Shown: positions 53,706 through 61,398 of the stretch, piece by piece | Position numbering within the stretch: the first letter of the stretch is position 1 | Layout of the letters: the number at the start of each line of letters is the position of its first letter | Assembly: GCF_006937785.1 (NCBI RefSeq) | Contig: NZ_SJEE01000015.1 | Location: 1 to 64,000, forward strand | Length of the DNA stretch: 64,000 bases | From: Pseudanabaena sp. UWO311 | GTDB lineage: Bacteria; Cyanobacteriota; Cyanobacteriia; Pseudanabaenales; Pseudanabaenaceae | Reading direction: 5' to 3' | Position numbers and translations under genes: made by a program | The notes under the pieces: model-generated | Database searches by the model: none | The model's input: the letters and a program-made list of their open reading frames with translations, nothing else | Told to the model about the DNA's origin: nothing

Positions 53706-54197
53706 ATGGCTTCCAGTTATTCATTCGATGTGGTTAGCGATTTTGATCATCAAGAACTTGTCAATGCGATCGATCAAACGCGCCGTGAAATTGTCAGTCG
53801 CTATGACTTAAAAAGCACCAAAACAGAAGTTGAACTTGAAAAAGAATCGATAACGATTAACACTAATAGTGAAATGACTCTCACTGCTGTGGTCGATGTG
53901 ATGCAATCTAAAGCGATCAAACGAGGCTTATCTCTAAAAATCTTTGACTACGGCGAAATCGATTCTGCTAGCGGTAATCGAGTCGTGCAAATTATTAAGC
54001 TAAAAAAGGGTATTGAACAGGATCAAGCAAAAAAACTTTCTAAAATTATTCGTGATGCTTTCCCAAAAGCCCAAGCTTCTATCCAAGGCGATGCTTTACG
54101 GGTTACTTCCAAATCAAAAGACGAACTCCAAGAAATCATTCAACTCGTAAAAGCAGAAGACTTTCCCCTCGCGCTTCAATTCACGAACTATCGTTAA
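53706..54197 (+). CDS. YajQ/DUF520 family nucleotide-binding protein
   Basis: A 163-residue protein with two RNP-like alpha-beta halves. It begins [24 protein letters not shown], the family's normal start, and contains [39 protein letters not shown] and [13 protein letters not shown]. YajQ proteins bind nucleotides and in some bacteria cyclic di-GMP. A REC-GGDEF protein is also encoded in this window, but no direct link is shown. Confidence 0.93.
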   Translation: MASSYSFDVVSDFDHQELVNAIDQTRREIVSRYDLKSTKTEVELEKESITINTNSEMTLTAVVDVMQSKAIKRGLSLKIFDYGEIDSASGNRVVQIIKLKKGIEQDQAKKLSKIIRDAFPKAQASIQGDALRVTSKSKDELQEIIQLVKAEDFPLALQFTNYR

Positions 54198-54221
54198 GCC
54201 AAAAAGGCGCTTTGCGACATT

Positions 54222-54268
54222 ACCTAAAAGAGAATTGCGGCGCGATGCGCCGCAATTCTCTTTTAGGT
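54222..54268. terminator. 22-bp perfect hairpin, apex GCGGCGC-GAT-GCGCCGC
   Basis: Arms ACCTAAAAGAGAATTGCGG and complement between the convergent yajQ and DUF4079 genes. Confidence 0.8.
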
Positions 54269-54276
54269 TAGCGATA

Positions 54277-54759
54277 TTAGGCAGCTTTAAACATTTTTTC
54301 TAAAATTCTCTGTACGATTTGCCAACCTGTAAAGGTTTGCCATGCAAAAATTCCAATCAAGGCAGTATTTACAGTGATATGAGTTATCCTTGCCCATTCT
54401 TTGCCCTGTTGCAATATTGGCGCAAAAGCAGCTGAAAGGGCTGCTAAAAATGCTAAACCTAGACCCGCTAATAAATGTGCACCCACAAATAACTTGCCAT
54501 TGTCGTTATAGGTAACAGCCATACCGCCAACAGCGCCCGCTACCATCAGCACCAAAAATACCGATCCAAGCTTGTGGTGAAGAATATTGTATCGTTTGGC
54601 GATCAGAGCTTTTTTCTCTTCCCCCTCAGAGCTGCGAATTTTGCGATATTGCCAGCCGACATAACCTGCATAAAGTGCCAAAAATAAAGTTGCGAGCATC
54701 AGCAGTGGGTGAGCAAAGGTCACCACAGTTTTAAAAGGTTCTGGGATTGCGACAATCAT
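54277..54759 (-). CDS. DUF4079 membrane protein
   Basis: A 160-residue protein with four membrane segments (FAHPLLMLATLFLALYAGYVGW; LGSVFLVLMVAGAVGGMAV; LLAGLGLAFLAALSAAFAPI; ITVNTALIGIFAWQTFTGW). His residues at membrane edges (FAHPLLM, HHKLGS, GAHLL, THITVN) resemble cytochrome b-type heme ligands. DUF4079 is conserved in cyanobacteria and plastid-bearing lineages, and its function is unknown. It probably sits in the thylakoid or plasma membrane. Confidence 0.8.
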   Translation of the reverse strand: MIVAIPEPFKTVVTFAHPLLMLATLFLALYAGYVGWQYRKIRSSEGEEKKALIAKRYNILHHKLGSVFLVLMVAGAVGGMAVTYNDNGKLFVGAHLLAGLGLAFLAALSAAFAPILQQGKEWARITHITVNTALIGIFAWQTFTGWQIVQRILEKMFKAA

Positions 54760-54863
54760 AGTTCTGTTCTTAGGAATTTCTTAGGTATAGCGTCGTAACG
54801 ATTCTGTATTGAATCTTATTCAATTGTAAATAATTTTAATATATAGCTGCCGCTACAGGAGTT

Positions 54864-54907
54864 ACCAAAAATAGAGGTAGCGCAAACCGCATCTCAATTT
54901 TTGAGGT
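54864..54907. repeat. Decayed hairpin of the GGCGC family
   Basis: Left arm AAAAATAGAGGTAGCGC with loop AAA and a partly complementary right arm CCGCATCTCAATTTTT. Several mismatches suggest an eroded copy next to the MEKHLA gene stop. Confidence 0.5.
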
Positions 54908-55390
54908 TTAAATTGCTTCCCAGTTGCGAAAAGTTGCGGCTTGCCCCCAAAGTTTCCCCTCTTCGTCTACTACATTCCAGATAATCGCTTTGTCAATGTA
55001 GAAGCGATCGCCTGTACTCGCAATCCTGATCCCGCGATAATTACTAATAAATCCTTGAGCTTTTGCCTGTGCTAAAAGTTGTTCTCTTTCACTACGTTCC
55101 ATTACCTCAGCAGTATATCGTGATGGAGTTGAGATAAAAGTGTGCCAATCCATCTTCCATAAATCAAGTGCTTTTTGGTTGCCATAGTTGAGGATTGGAT
55201 CAGCTTGAGTACCATGGGAAACAACTACGAGATTTGCGTTAAATAGTAAATTAGCAATTTCTACTGGTGATTGGTAATTGGTGATTGGGATTAGATTGTT
55301 GCCAGTCCAATGATGAAAACTATAAAGTAATAATTGGATATGTTGTAATAGTTCTTTTTGTAACCAAGGTTCAGTATTATTTGTTTTCAT
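54908..55390 (-). CDS. MEKHLA-domain (PAS-related) protein
   Basis: A 160-residue soluble protein of the MEKHLA family. Visible are VVVSHGTQADPILNYGNQKALDLWKMDW and the C-terminal GRFY-type segment ASTGDRFYIDKAIIWNVVDEEGKLWGQAATF. The MEKHLA domain is PAS-like and is also found in plant HD-ZIP III regulators; it probably binds a small ligand. ATG 55390 begins MKTNNTEPWLQKE. Confidence 0.85.
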   Translation of the reverse strand: MKTNNTEPWLQKELLQHIQLLLYSFHHWTGNNLIPITNYQSPVEIANLLFNANLVVVSHGTQADPILNYGNQKALDLWKMDWHTFISTPSRYTAEVMERSEREQLLAQAKAQGFISNYRGIRIASTGDRFYIDKAIIWNVVDEEGKLWGQAATFRNWEAI

Positions 55391-55553
55391 AATTTGTCTT
55401 CAGTGGGCTGAATCCAATATATGACAGCTTCTACTCAAATTCTTGCAATTTTAGCGATCGCACAATTTCTATGTTTGAAAATAATGGCGATCGCTTGCCT
55501 GTAACTTCTTTTGCAGCATCGTTTCAGCTTACGGTGGTTGAGGTGTAAAGCGC

Positions 55554-55619
55554 AGAGCCCCGACTTTTTATGTGCAAGAGTAGATCACTTTTGCGAGTCA
55601 CACAAAAAGTCGAGGATCT
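55554..55619. repeat. Interspersed inverted repeat with AAAAAGTCG arms
   Basis: AGAGCCCCGACTTTTTATGTG pairs imperfectly with CACACAAAAAGTCGAGGATCT around a ~24-nt loop. It lies in the gene-poor gap 55391-55666. Confidence 0.6.
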
Positions 55620-55666
55620 TTATCTATACGATAAAATAAAAATCTTGGTATATCATCGGTGCAAAT

Positions 55667-55924
55667 ATGGAACCAGTTTCTCTGCTTGTGGGTTTGTTGG
55701 TGATTGTGGGTACAGGCTCGTTAACAAAGGTTGGTGACAATATTACCGATGAGACGGTGGAGCTAGCGCGATCGCTTTGGTCTGTTCTCATTTGTAAGGC
55801 TCCAAATACGGAGACTGTGTTACAAACAGCGCCATCTGGCAGTTGATCAGTTGATCAGACGATGCTGGAGAATGTCAAGGTAACGGGTGATATTGATTTG
55901 GGTGATTTGACTCAGGAGGCTTAG
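55667..55924 (+). pseudogene. Broken small gene, helical effector-associated type
   Basis: ATG 55667 opens a 59-codon frame (MEPVSLLVGLLVIVGTGSLTKVGDNITDETVELARSLWSVL) ending at TGA 55844-55846. A second short frame, 55862-55924 (MLENVKVTGDIDLGDLTQEA), continues in another frame and looks like the usual tail of such proteins (VKVTGDI...). A frameshift or small deletion near 55840-55860, in the duplicated GTTGATCA stretch, probably split one gene. It is followed 3 bp later by the DUF29 gene. Confidence 0.5.
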
Positions 55925-55927
55925 GCG

Positions 55928-56359
55928 ATGGAAGAGTTATTAGAACTGAAGGAATTTTTGCTAAGTGGCAATATCTCCGATGCTTTGTTGTTGGTTGAGG
56001 AGATGACAGAAATGAGCAAGGATGACAAAATCAACAAGATTTATAGCTTTGCCAAAATCTTGCTGATGCATCTGATCAAACAACTTGCCGAAAATCGCAC
56101 TACAAGATCGTGGGATCTTTCGATTAAAAATTCGGTACGAGAAATTCAGCGTACTAACCAACGACGTAAAGCTAAAGGAAATTATTGCGAACCTTCAGAA
56201 CTACGCGAGACGATAGAAGAGGCTTATGATATCGCGTTAGATGCTGCTGCGGGTGAGGCTTTTGAGGGAAAATATGAGTCGGCTGAGTTGGGTGCGATGG
56301 TCGATCGCAATACAATTATTAATCAGGCGATCGCTTTAGTTTCTGGAGATACTCTGTGA
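55928..56359 (+). CDS. DUF29-family protein
   Basis: A 143-residue helical protein of the DUF29 family, widespread in cyanobacteria and often near toxin-antitoxin genes. Core: LLLMHLIKQLAENRTTRSWDLSIKNSVREIQ (the WxxSIxxxxxEI pattern) and LREtIEEAYDIALDAA (lower-case t only marks the break). ATG 55928 directly follows the remnant frame ending at 55924, so the two were probably translated together. Function unknown. Confidence 0.75.
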   Translation: MEELLELKEFLLSGNISDALLLVEEMTEMSKDDKINKIYSFAKILLMHLIKQLAENRTTRSWDLSIKNSVREIQRTNQRRKAKGNYCEPSELRETIEEAYDIALDAAAGEAFEGKYESAELGAMVDRNTIINQAIALVSGDTL

Positions 56360-56510
56360 GGGCACTGGTTGCTAAAGAAGTGATAAATGCTTGTAAGGCT
56401 TATCCAGTAAGGATTTATGGCGATTGACTGCAAAGCCGTGAAAAGCTTGACCAGAAATACTTTGCGCGACTCATCCCTCTTTAACATTCCAGTGCCAATC
56501 ACGATCAAAG

Positions 56511-56571
56511 TCACATCTGTAATTTTTAAAGCAGCCAAGCTCGCGAGTGTATTTTCGTTTTGATTTAGGCG
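56511..56571 (+). repeat. Cassette-spacer repeat R1 (diverged)
   Basis: TCACATCTGTAATTTTTAAA...GCAGCCAAGC, then GTGTATTTT and TTTGATTTAGGCG. First of four same-orientation copies (others at 57393, 58017 and 58611). Confidence 0.75.
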
Positions 56572-56579
56572 TGAAATTG

Positions 56580-56990
56580 TTACTGAATCTGTAAAGTAAA
56601 TTCTTGGATTTCTATATTGCCAGTAGAATAATAGCTAACATTACTATCAGCACTCCTTATCACCTTTCCCATCCGTTTTGCTTTTATATTAAACTCAGGA
56701 TGACGGAAGAGATTTCTGAGTAGAAGAGAGATTTCGGAAGCACGCGAATCTGGCAGATTAAAGCAGACTATACAAAAATATTCACTTATTGCTACTTTTC
56801 GCCAAAAATCCCGCTCGTTGATAGTGATGAAAGTAGGTTGCGATTCTTTTCGCAACAACATAGGAATCGCTTCATCTTTAATAATCGAATTAGGTCGTAA
56901 ATCCGTAATAAAGCAAACATTACCCTGATACCATTTGCCGATCACCCGTTCCAGATTCGCGCCTAAAAGCTGTTCGTCAAGGACAATCAT
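56580..56990 (-). CDS. DUF5615 PIN-like toxin
   Basis: A 136-residue protein with the Mut7-C/PIN-like pattern of DUF5615 toxins: LDEQLLGANLERVIGKWYQG at the start, TDLRPNSIIKDEAIPMLLR and TFITINERDFWRK, with acidic residues suited to metal binding. Its ATG overlaps the stop of the upstream DUF433 gene (ATGA, 56987-56990). It is the presumed RNase toxin of a VapC45-like pair. Confidence 0.7.
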   Translation of the reverse strand: MIVLDEQLLGANLERVIGKWYQGNVCFITDLRPNSIIKDEAIPMLLRKESQPTFITINERDFWRKVAISEYFCIVCFNLPDSRASEISLLLRNLFRHPEFNIKAKRMGKVIRSADSNVSYYSTGNIEIQEFTLQIQ

Positions 56991-57304
56991 GCTGCACTCA
57001 AAATAGGAAGACTCTCAAGAAAATGAGTTGTCACAACTTGAATCGCCTCAGCGATCGCCTCACGCGAAACCCTTCCCCGAAAACCAAGCACAATATTTTC
57101 AACATTCTCTCCCTTAGCTAATCGCTCCATCACACCCGCAATCTCAATCCGAGTGTACTTAAAAGTTGGGCGATCGCCACAAACTCCCATAGCCCGAACA
57201 ACATATTGTCCAAGGGGATAATAGCTATAGGATTCACCATTAATTATTTCAGTGACAAGCGATCGCATATAAACTTTTTCATCCAAAAATTTTAAAACAG
57301 TCAT
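56987..57304 (-). CDS. DUF433 antitoxin
   Basis: A 105-residue DUF433 protein (YYPLGQYVVRAMGVCGDRPTFKYTRIEIAGVMERLAKGENVENIVLGF) with an HTH-like C-terminal half. It precedes and overlaps the DUF5615 toxin by 4 bp, the normal order of this toxin-antitoxin type. ATG 57304. It is flanked upstream by spacer repeat R2. Confidence 0.72.
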   Translation of the reverse strand: MTVLKFLDEKVYMRSLVTEIINGESYSYYPLGQYVVRAMGVCGDRPTFKYTRIEIAGVMERLAKGENVENIVLGFRGRVSREAIAEAIQVVTTHFLESLPILSAA

Positions 57305-57392
57305 CTGTCAAACCAATAATAAACTTTCTTCGTATCAATACCAAAGCCGTATTTTTGTAATTATATCATGGCAAAATCTTGCCCAATCCAAG

Positions 57393-57471
57393 TAGATTTT
57401 ACGCACATCCGTAATTTTTAAAGCAGTTTAGCGATCGCAAGTATATTTGGGATTTGATTTAGGCGATCGCT
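57393..57471 (+). repeat. Cassette-spacer repeat R2
   Basis: Full-length copy: AGATTTTACGCACATCCG, TAATTTTTAAAGCAG, GCGATCGCAAGTATATTTGG, TTTGATTTAGGCGATCGCT. Confidence 0.85.
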
Positions 57472-57490
57472 AAAATATGTCTTGACCGCA

Positions 57491-57550
57491 AGTAACATAT
57501 AAGTTACTCTAGTTTCTGATTTGAAAGTAACATATAAGTTACTCTAGTTT
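57491..57550 (+). promoter_or_regulatory. Duplicated palindromic operator of the downstream TA remnant
   Basis: The 25-bp string beginning AGTAACATATAAGTTACT occurs at 57491-57515 and 57526-57550, 35 bp apart. Each contains the inverted repeat AGTAAC-N6-GTTACT. Position just before ATG 57555 suggests binding by the antitoxin (autoregulation), inferred from how such operons usually work. Confidence 0.7.
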
Positions 57551-57554
57551 TTAC

Positions 57555-57686
57555 ATGAAAGTTCAAGAATATATCCAAGAAGATGGCTCAAATCCTTATC
57601 AGAAATGGTTCGACAATCTAGATGCGATCGCTGCGGCAAAAGTGATAAGAAAAAATGACAACTATCCCCCTAACACGCGACTCTAA
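57555..57686 (+). pseudogene. Internally deleted RelE/HigB-type toxin
   Basis: A 43-codon frame. Residues 1-30 ([20 protein letters not shown]... AAAKV) match the N-terminus of phage-derived Gp49/HigB-like toxins of about 100 residues, which carry SNPYxxWFDxLDxxAAAKV. The central and catalytic part is missing, and the frame runs into IRKND, which resembles the end, before overlapping the antitoxin start. An in-frame deletion of about 60 codons is inferred. Confidence 0.65.
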
Positions 57687-57987
57687 AGAAACAGTTAATG
57701 CAAGAGTCCAAAGAGATTCCGCATTTGCCGCCGCTTTACTTGACGAAGCCATTTCCCTTTTCCTAAATGGCGAACCAGAAACCGCAAGACTCATATTGAG
57801 AGATCTCGTTAATGCCACTATCGGATTTGAAGAACTAGCGATCGCCACCTCAAAACCCAGCAAAAGCCTTCATAGAATGCTCTCTGCAAAAGGAAATCCC
57901 ACAATGGATAATCTCACCGCTATTCTCAAAGTCCTGCGTAAAACCCTTCAAGTGGATATCAAAGTACAGACTGTTGCTTGCGCTTAA
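57655..57987 (+). CDS. HigA-like antitoxin (intact, toxin deleted)
   Basis: A 110-residue protein: [61 protein letters not shown], then a helix-turn-helix-like region [29 protein letters not shown]. This is the typical C-terminal-HTH antitoxin paired with the toxin type remaining at 57555. It overlaps that remnant by 32 bp. With an inactive toxin it may still bind the upstream duplicated operator. Confidence 0.78.
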   Translation: MTTIPLTRDSKETVNARVQRDSAFAAALLDEAISLFLNGEPETARLILRDLVNATIGFEELAIATSKPSKSLHRMLSAKGNPTMDNLTAILKVLRKTLQVDIKVQTVACA

Positions 57988-58016
57988 AATATCTGCCACA
58001 GAAATCTCAGAACGGG

Positions 58017-58071
58017 AGATTTTACGCACATCCGTAATTTTTAAAGCAGCCAAGCGATCGCAGGTGTATGT
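58017..58071 (+). repeat. Cassette-spacer repeat R3 (3'-truncated)
   Basis: AGATTTTACGCACATCCG, TAATTTTTAAAGCAGCC, AAGCGATCGCAGGTGTATG; the distal TTTGATTTAGG part is missing. Confidence 0.82.
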
Positions 58072-58133
58072 TACAGCAAATTCAAAAGACACAGTAAAAT
58101 TAACTCAACACCAATTCATCAACTAACTCAACT

Positions 58134-58343
58134 ATGACCATCAAAGAACAACTAATTCAAGAAGTAGAATTATTTCCTGATGCACTCCTAGCCGAAGCAC
58201 TCGACTTTGTGCTATTTCTCAAAACCCGTTATATCGATACCGAAATTACCACCGAAGAACAAGACACGATCCTCGCATCCCAAACAGCCTATGAACTAGG
58301 AGACTATCTCACCCTTGAACAATACGCATCAAATCAGGTATGA
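58134..58343 (+). CDS. DUF2281-like antitoxin
   Basis: A 69-residue protein (MTIKEQLIQEVELFPDALLAEALDFVLFLKTRY), the pattern of DUF2281-type antitoxins in cyanobacteria. It ends SNQV and overlaps the RelE start by 4 bp (ATGA). It is the antitoxin of the pair with 58340-58594. Confidence 0.72.
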   Translation: MTIKEQLIQEVELFPDALLAEALDFVLFLKTRYIDTEITTEEQDTILASQTAYELGDYLTLEQYASNQV

Positions 58344-58594
58344 GCTATCAAGTCCTTATCCCCAAACCAGTTCAAAAACAACTTGATAGCTTGCCAAAAA
58401 CTCAACGAGATCGGGCAATTACGGCAGTGCGATCGCTGACTAATGAGCCACGTCCAACTGGAGTCAAAAAGCTAAAGGGATACGATGAAACCTATCGGAT
58501 TAGATTTGGCGATTATCGCATCATTTACAAAGTTCAAGACAAAGAACTCATCATTCTATTGCTAAGTGTTAGTCATCGCAAAGATGCTTACTAA
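58340..58594 (+). CDS. RelE/ParE-family toxin
   Basis: An 84-residue type II toxin. It starts MSYQVLIPKPVQKQLDSLPK and contains the conserved KKLKGYDETYRIRFGDYRIIYKVQDKELIILLLSVSHRKDAY, with the basic residues and C-terminal RK typical of ribosome-dependent RelE RNases. Full length and apparently intact. It is translationally coupled to the antitoxin upstream. Confidence 0.85.
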   Translation: MSYQVLIPKPVQKQLDSLPKTQRDRAITAVRSLTNEPRPTGVKKLKGYDETYRIRFGDYRIIYKVQDKELIILLLSVSHRKDAY

Positions 58595-58610
58595 TCACAA
58601 GAGAAATATG

Positions 58611-58690
58611 TAGACTTTACGCACATTCGTAATTTTCAAAGCAGCCGAGCGATCGCGAGTGTATTTTGGCTTTGATTTAAGCGATCGCTA
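58611..58690 (+). repeat. Cassette-spacer repeat R4
   Basis: Full-length copy: AGACTTTACGCACATTCG, TAATTTTCAAAGCAGCCG, AGCGATCGCGAGTGTATT, TTTGATTTAAGCGATCGCT. It closes the toxin-antitoxin patch before priA. Confidence 0.85.
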
Positions 58691-58818
58691 TCCATGTACA
58701 TCCTAACCAATGCTTTCCCTGAAAGGGGTTCTAATTTACTTATCCTATAACAAGACGCTCGCCAATAAACCCAGTAACAAATATAATAGCGCCTACGCTT
58801 GGGAAAATTGTCGAACAC

Positions 58819-61314
58819 ATGGAACTATTTGATTTAACGGATATTAATTGCGATCGCTATGTCAGCGTCATCGTTGATTGTATTGGTATTGAGGATTTGC
58901 TGACCTATCGCATTCCTGAAGATATTAATATTCAAATAGGAGATATTCTCAGCGTTCCATTAGGTACTCGTCATGTAGGCGCGATCGCATTACAAATTTC
59001 TGACACTTCTGCGATCGCAAACTTAGATACAGAGATTAAATCAGTTAGTGCTGTAGTTAGCTCAGGCATTTTCCCAAGGACTTATTGGGAGATGTTGATT
59101 CGCACGGCGGATTATTATCGTACACCTGTCATGCAGACAGTAAAAACTGCTCTTCCTCCTAAGTTGCTCGATCAGTCTCATTACCGAATTAAAGTAAAGC
59201 ATGAGGATTTGGTTCTGCCTTCGGCAGAACCAAATCCTCAATTAAGACTACCCAAAGCAGCACAAATGGTTTGGGATTTTTTGCAAGAGCATAAGCATAA
59301 TCCTAAGGGAATTAGTCGTCGTTATATTCAACAAAAGCTTGGTAGATATACTAGTTCAGGCTTAAAGGAACTTCAAAAATTAGAATGGATTGATACAGTC
59401 CTAGAACTGCCAAATCGTCCACAGCCTAAGTATGAAGATGTAGTCATTTTACTTAAAGCACCAGATAGTGAAGTCACTACAAGACAGGCAGAGATTCTCA
59501 CGATTTTGCAGCATCAAGGTGGGGAAAGTTTAAAAACACAATTATGTAAAATCGCGAAGACCTCAGTTTCGGTTATACAAACTCTGGCAAATAAAGGCTA
59601 CGTCACGATCGCTAAACAAGAGTCACTACGATTAGGTGGAAAAAGTCATACAGTCACACGCGATCGTCCTAAAGCGCTCACACCCGATCAAGAGGCAGCA
59701 TTGCAACAAATTTTGCAGGCGATCGCAGATCAATCTGCACCACATTTTCTCCTGCATGGAGTCACAGGCTCAGGTAAAACAGAAGTATATCTGCAAGCGA
59801 TCGCTGCCGTACTCGCCGCAGGAAAATCGGCATTAGTTCTCGTTCCTGAAATTGGCTTAACTCCCCAACTTACCGATCGCTTTCGAGCGAGATTTGGTGA
59901 TGCGAAGGTGAATGTTTATCATAGTCAACTATCTGAAGGAGAGCGCTTTGATACATGGCGATTGATGCTTACGGGTGAAGCTCAAATTGTCATCGGTACG
60001 CGATCGGCAGTGTTTGCACCGCTTTCTAATTTGGGCTTAATCGTCATGGATGAGGAGCATGATAATAGTTTTAAGCAGGATCAGCCCCAACCCTGTTACC
60101 ATGCGCGGACGATCGCAGAATGGCGATCTCAATTAGAAAATATCCCCCTCGTCCTCGGTTCAGCAACTCCTTCGGCGGAAGTAATCTATGCTCATCAAGA
60201 AGGTAAATCAATCTATCTAGAACTTCCCCATCGCATCGGCAACAAAGACATGCCACCGATTGAAGTTGTGGATATGCGTGATGAATTTAAAGCTGGCAAT
60301 TACTCGATTTTAAGTCGCAAGTTGCAAGATGCGATCTCAGAGATGCTTGAAGCAAAACAGCAAGGGATTCTCTTCATCCATCGGCGTGGCTATAGCACTT
60401 TTGTATCTTGTCGATCCTGTGGCTATGTTGCCGAATGTCCTAACTGTGATGTTTCGCTCTCCTATCACGATCCCATCTCGCCAACAGCACATCAACCAAA
60501 ATCTGCCCATTTACGCTGCCACTATTGCAACTACACCCTAATTCAGCCCAAGGCTTGTCCTGAATGCGGTTCACCCTATTTTAAGCATTTTGGCAGTGGA
60601 ACTCAAAAAGTGGAACAGGAACTCGCAAAATTATTTCCAAATATTCGCTTGATTCGCTTTGACAGTGATACTACGCGCAATAAGGATCAGCATCGTCTAT
60701 TAATCGATCAGTTTCGTGCTGGAGAAGCAGACTTATTAGTGGGAACGCAAATGCTAACTAAGGGTTTAGATATTCCGCAAGTAACTTTAGTGGGTGTAGT
60801 ATCGGCAGATGGATTATTAAACTTCTCGGATTATCGCGCAGGAGAGAGAGCCGCCCAAACCTTGCTACAGGTGGCAGGTCGTGCAGGTCGTGGCGAAGAA
60901 GATGGCAAAGTAATCATGCAAACCTATACGCCTGAGCATCCTGCCATGCAAGCGGTGCAAACCTATCAGTTGGAAGCATTTATGCAGACAGAGTTAGAAA
61001 TGCGTGCTGCTTTGCGCTACCCACCGATGGGACAGATGGTCTTGATTCATCTCAGTAGTGAGAGTGATACCGCCGTTGAGAAGTCAGCTAATGAATTAGC
61101 GGAATATTTGCGTCAATTAGAGAATGATTGGGATATCTTAGGAGCAACTCCCGCCACGATCGCAAAAGTCGCTAATCGTTATCGCTGGCAGATTTTACTT
61201 AAGTTTGCTCCTGAAATTTTACCCAATGTACCAAGTCTAGAAGAGTTGCGAATGTTGGTTAATTCTAAGGCTGTGCGAGTTGCGATCGATGTCGATCCAC
61301 TCACGATTTTGTAG
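58819..61314 (+). CDS. priA: Primosomal replication-restart helicase PriA
   Basis: An 831-residue DNA helicase that reloads the replisome at stalled forks. N-terminal 3'-binding and winged-helix domains precede helicase motifs: Walker A GVTGSGKT at 314-321, Walker B VMDEEHD and the QVAGRAGR motif. Zinc-binding cysteines are CRSCGYVAECPNCD and CHYCNYTL...CPECGS. Residues 128-141 (EDLVLPSAEPNPQ) are encoded by a perfect 18-bp in-frame hairpin between the N-terminal domains. Otherwise complete. ATG 58819 follows an in-frame upstream region without a better start. Confidence 0.96.
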   Translation: MELFDLTDINCDRYVSVIVDCIGIEDLLTYRIPEDINIQIGDILSVPLGTRHVGAIALQISDTSAIANLDTEIKSVSAVVSSGIFPRTYWEMLIRTADYYRTPVMQTVKTALPPKLLDQSHYRIKVKHEDLVLPSAEPNPQLRLPKAAQMVWDFLQEHKHNPKGISRRYIQQKLGRYTSSGLKELQKLEWIDTVLELPNRPQPKYEDVVILLKAPDSEVTTRQAEILTILQHQGGESLKTQLCKIAKTSVSVIQTLANKGYVTIAKQESLRLGGKSHTVTRDRPKALTPDQEAALQQILQAIADQSAPHFLLHGVTGSGKTEVYLQAIAAVLAAGKSALVLVPEIGLTPQLTDRFRARFGDAKVNVYHSQLSEGERFDTWRLMLTGEAQIVIGTRSAVFAPLSNLGLIVMDEEHDNSFKQDQPQPCYHARTIAEWRSQLENIPLVLGSATPSAEVIYAHQEGKSIYLELPHRIGNKDMPPIEVVDMRDEFKAGNYSILSRKLQDAISEMLEAKQQGILFIHRRGYSTFVSCRSCGYVAECPNCDVSLSYHDPISPTAHQPKSAHLRCHYCNYTLIQPKACPECGSPYFKHFGSGTQKVEQELAKLFPNIRLIRFDSDTTRNKDQHRLLIDQFRAGEADLLVGTQMLTKGLDIPQVTLVGVVSADGLLNFSDYRAGERAAQTLLQVAGRAGRGEEDGKVIMQTYTPEHPAMQAVQTYQLEAFMQTELEMRAALRYPPMGQMVLIHLSSESDTAVEKSANELAEYLRQLENDWDILGATPATIAKVANRYRWQILLKFAPEILPNVPSLEELRMLVNSKAVRVAIDVDPLTIL
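59202..59240 (+). repeat. In-frame hairpin inside priA
   Basis: Perfect 18-bp arms TGAGGATTTGGTTCTGCC and GGCAGAACCAAATCCTCA with loop TTC, the same GCC-TTC-GGC type of apex as at 62216. It is coding DNA without a frame break. Confidence 0.85.
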
Positions 61315-61398
61315 CTACTTAATTACGAATTACGAATTACGTTTTTGTAGTTATATGAGAATCCTTAGTGAGTGGCTTCGCTGGGTACTAAAGATTCT

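Noticed and set aside
53602..53811. Small ORF between the Fe-S reductase and yajQ
   Set aside because: It runs through a hairpin, overlaps the yajQ start and shows no family pattern.
57850..58092. Minus-strand frame opposite the HigA-like gene
   Set aside because: It is antisense to the antitoxin and includes spacer-repeat sequence.
56511..58690. CRISPR array
   Set aside because: Only four repeats of about 75 bp with intervals of roughly 600-900 bp that contain genes; no short regular spacers and no cas genes.
56511..58690. Classical integron
   Set aside because: No integrase is visible and the repeats lack the paired attC core sites; kept only as a cassette-like pattern.
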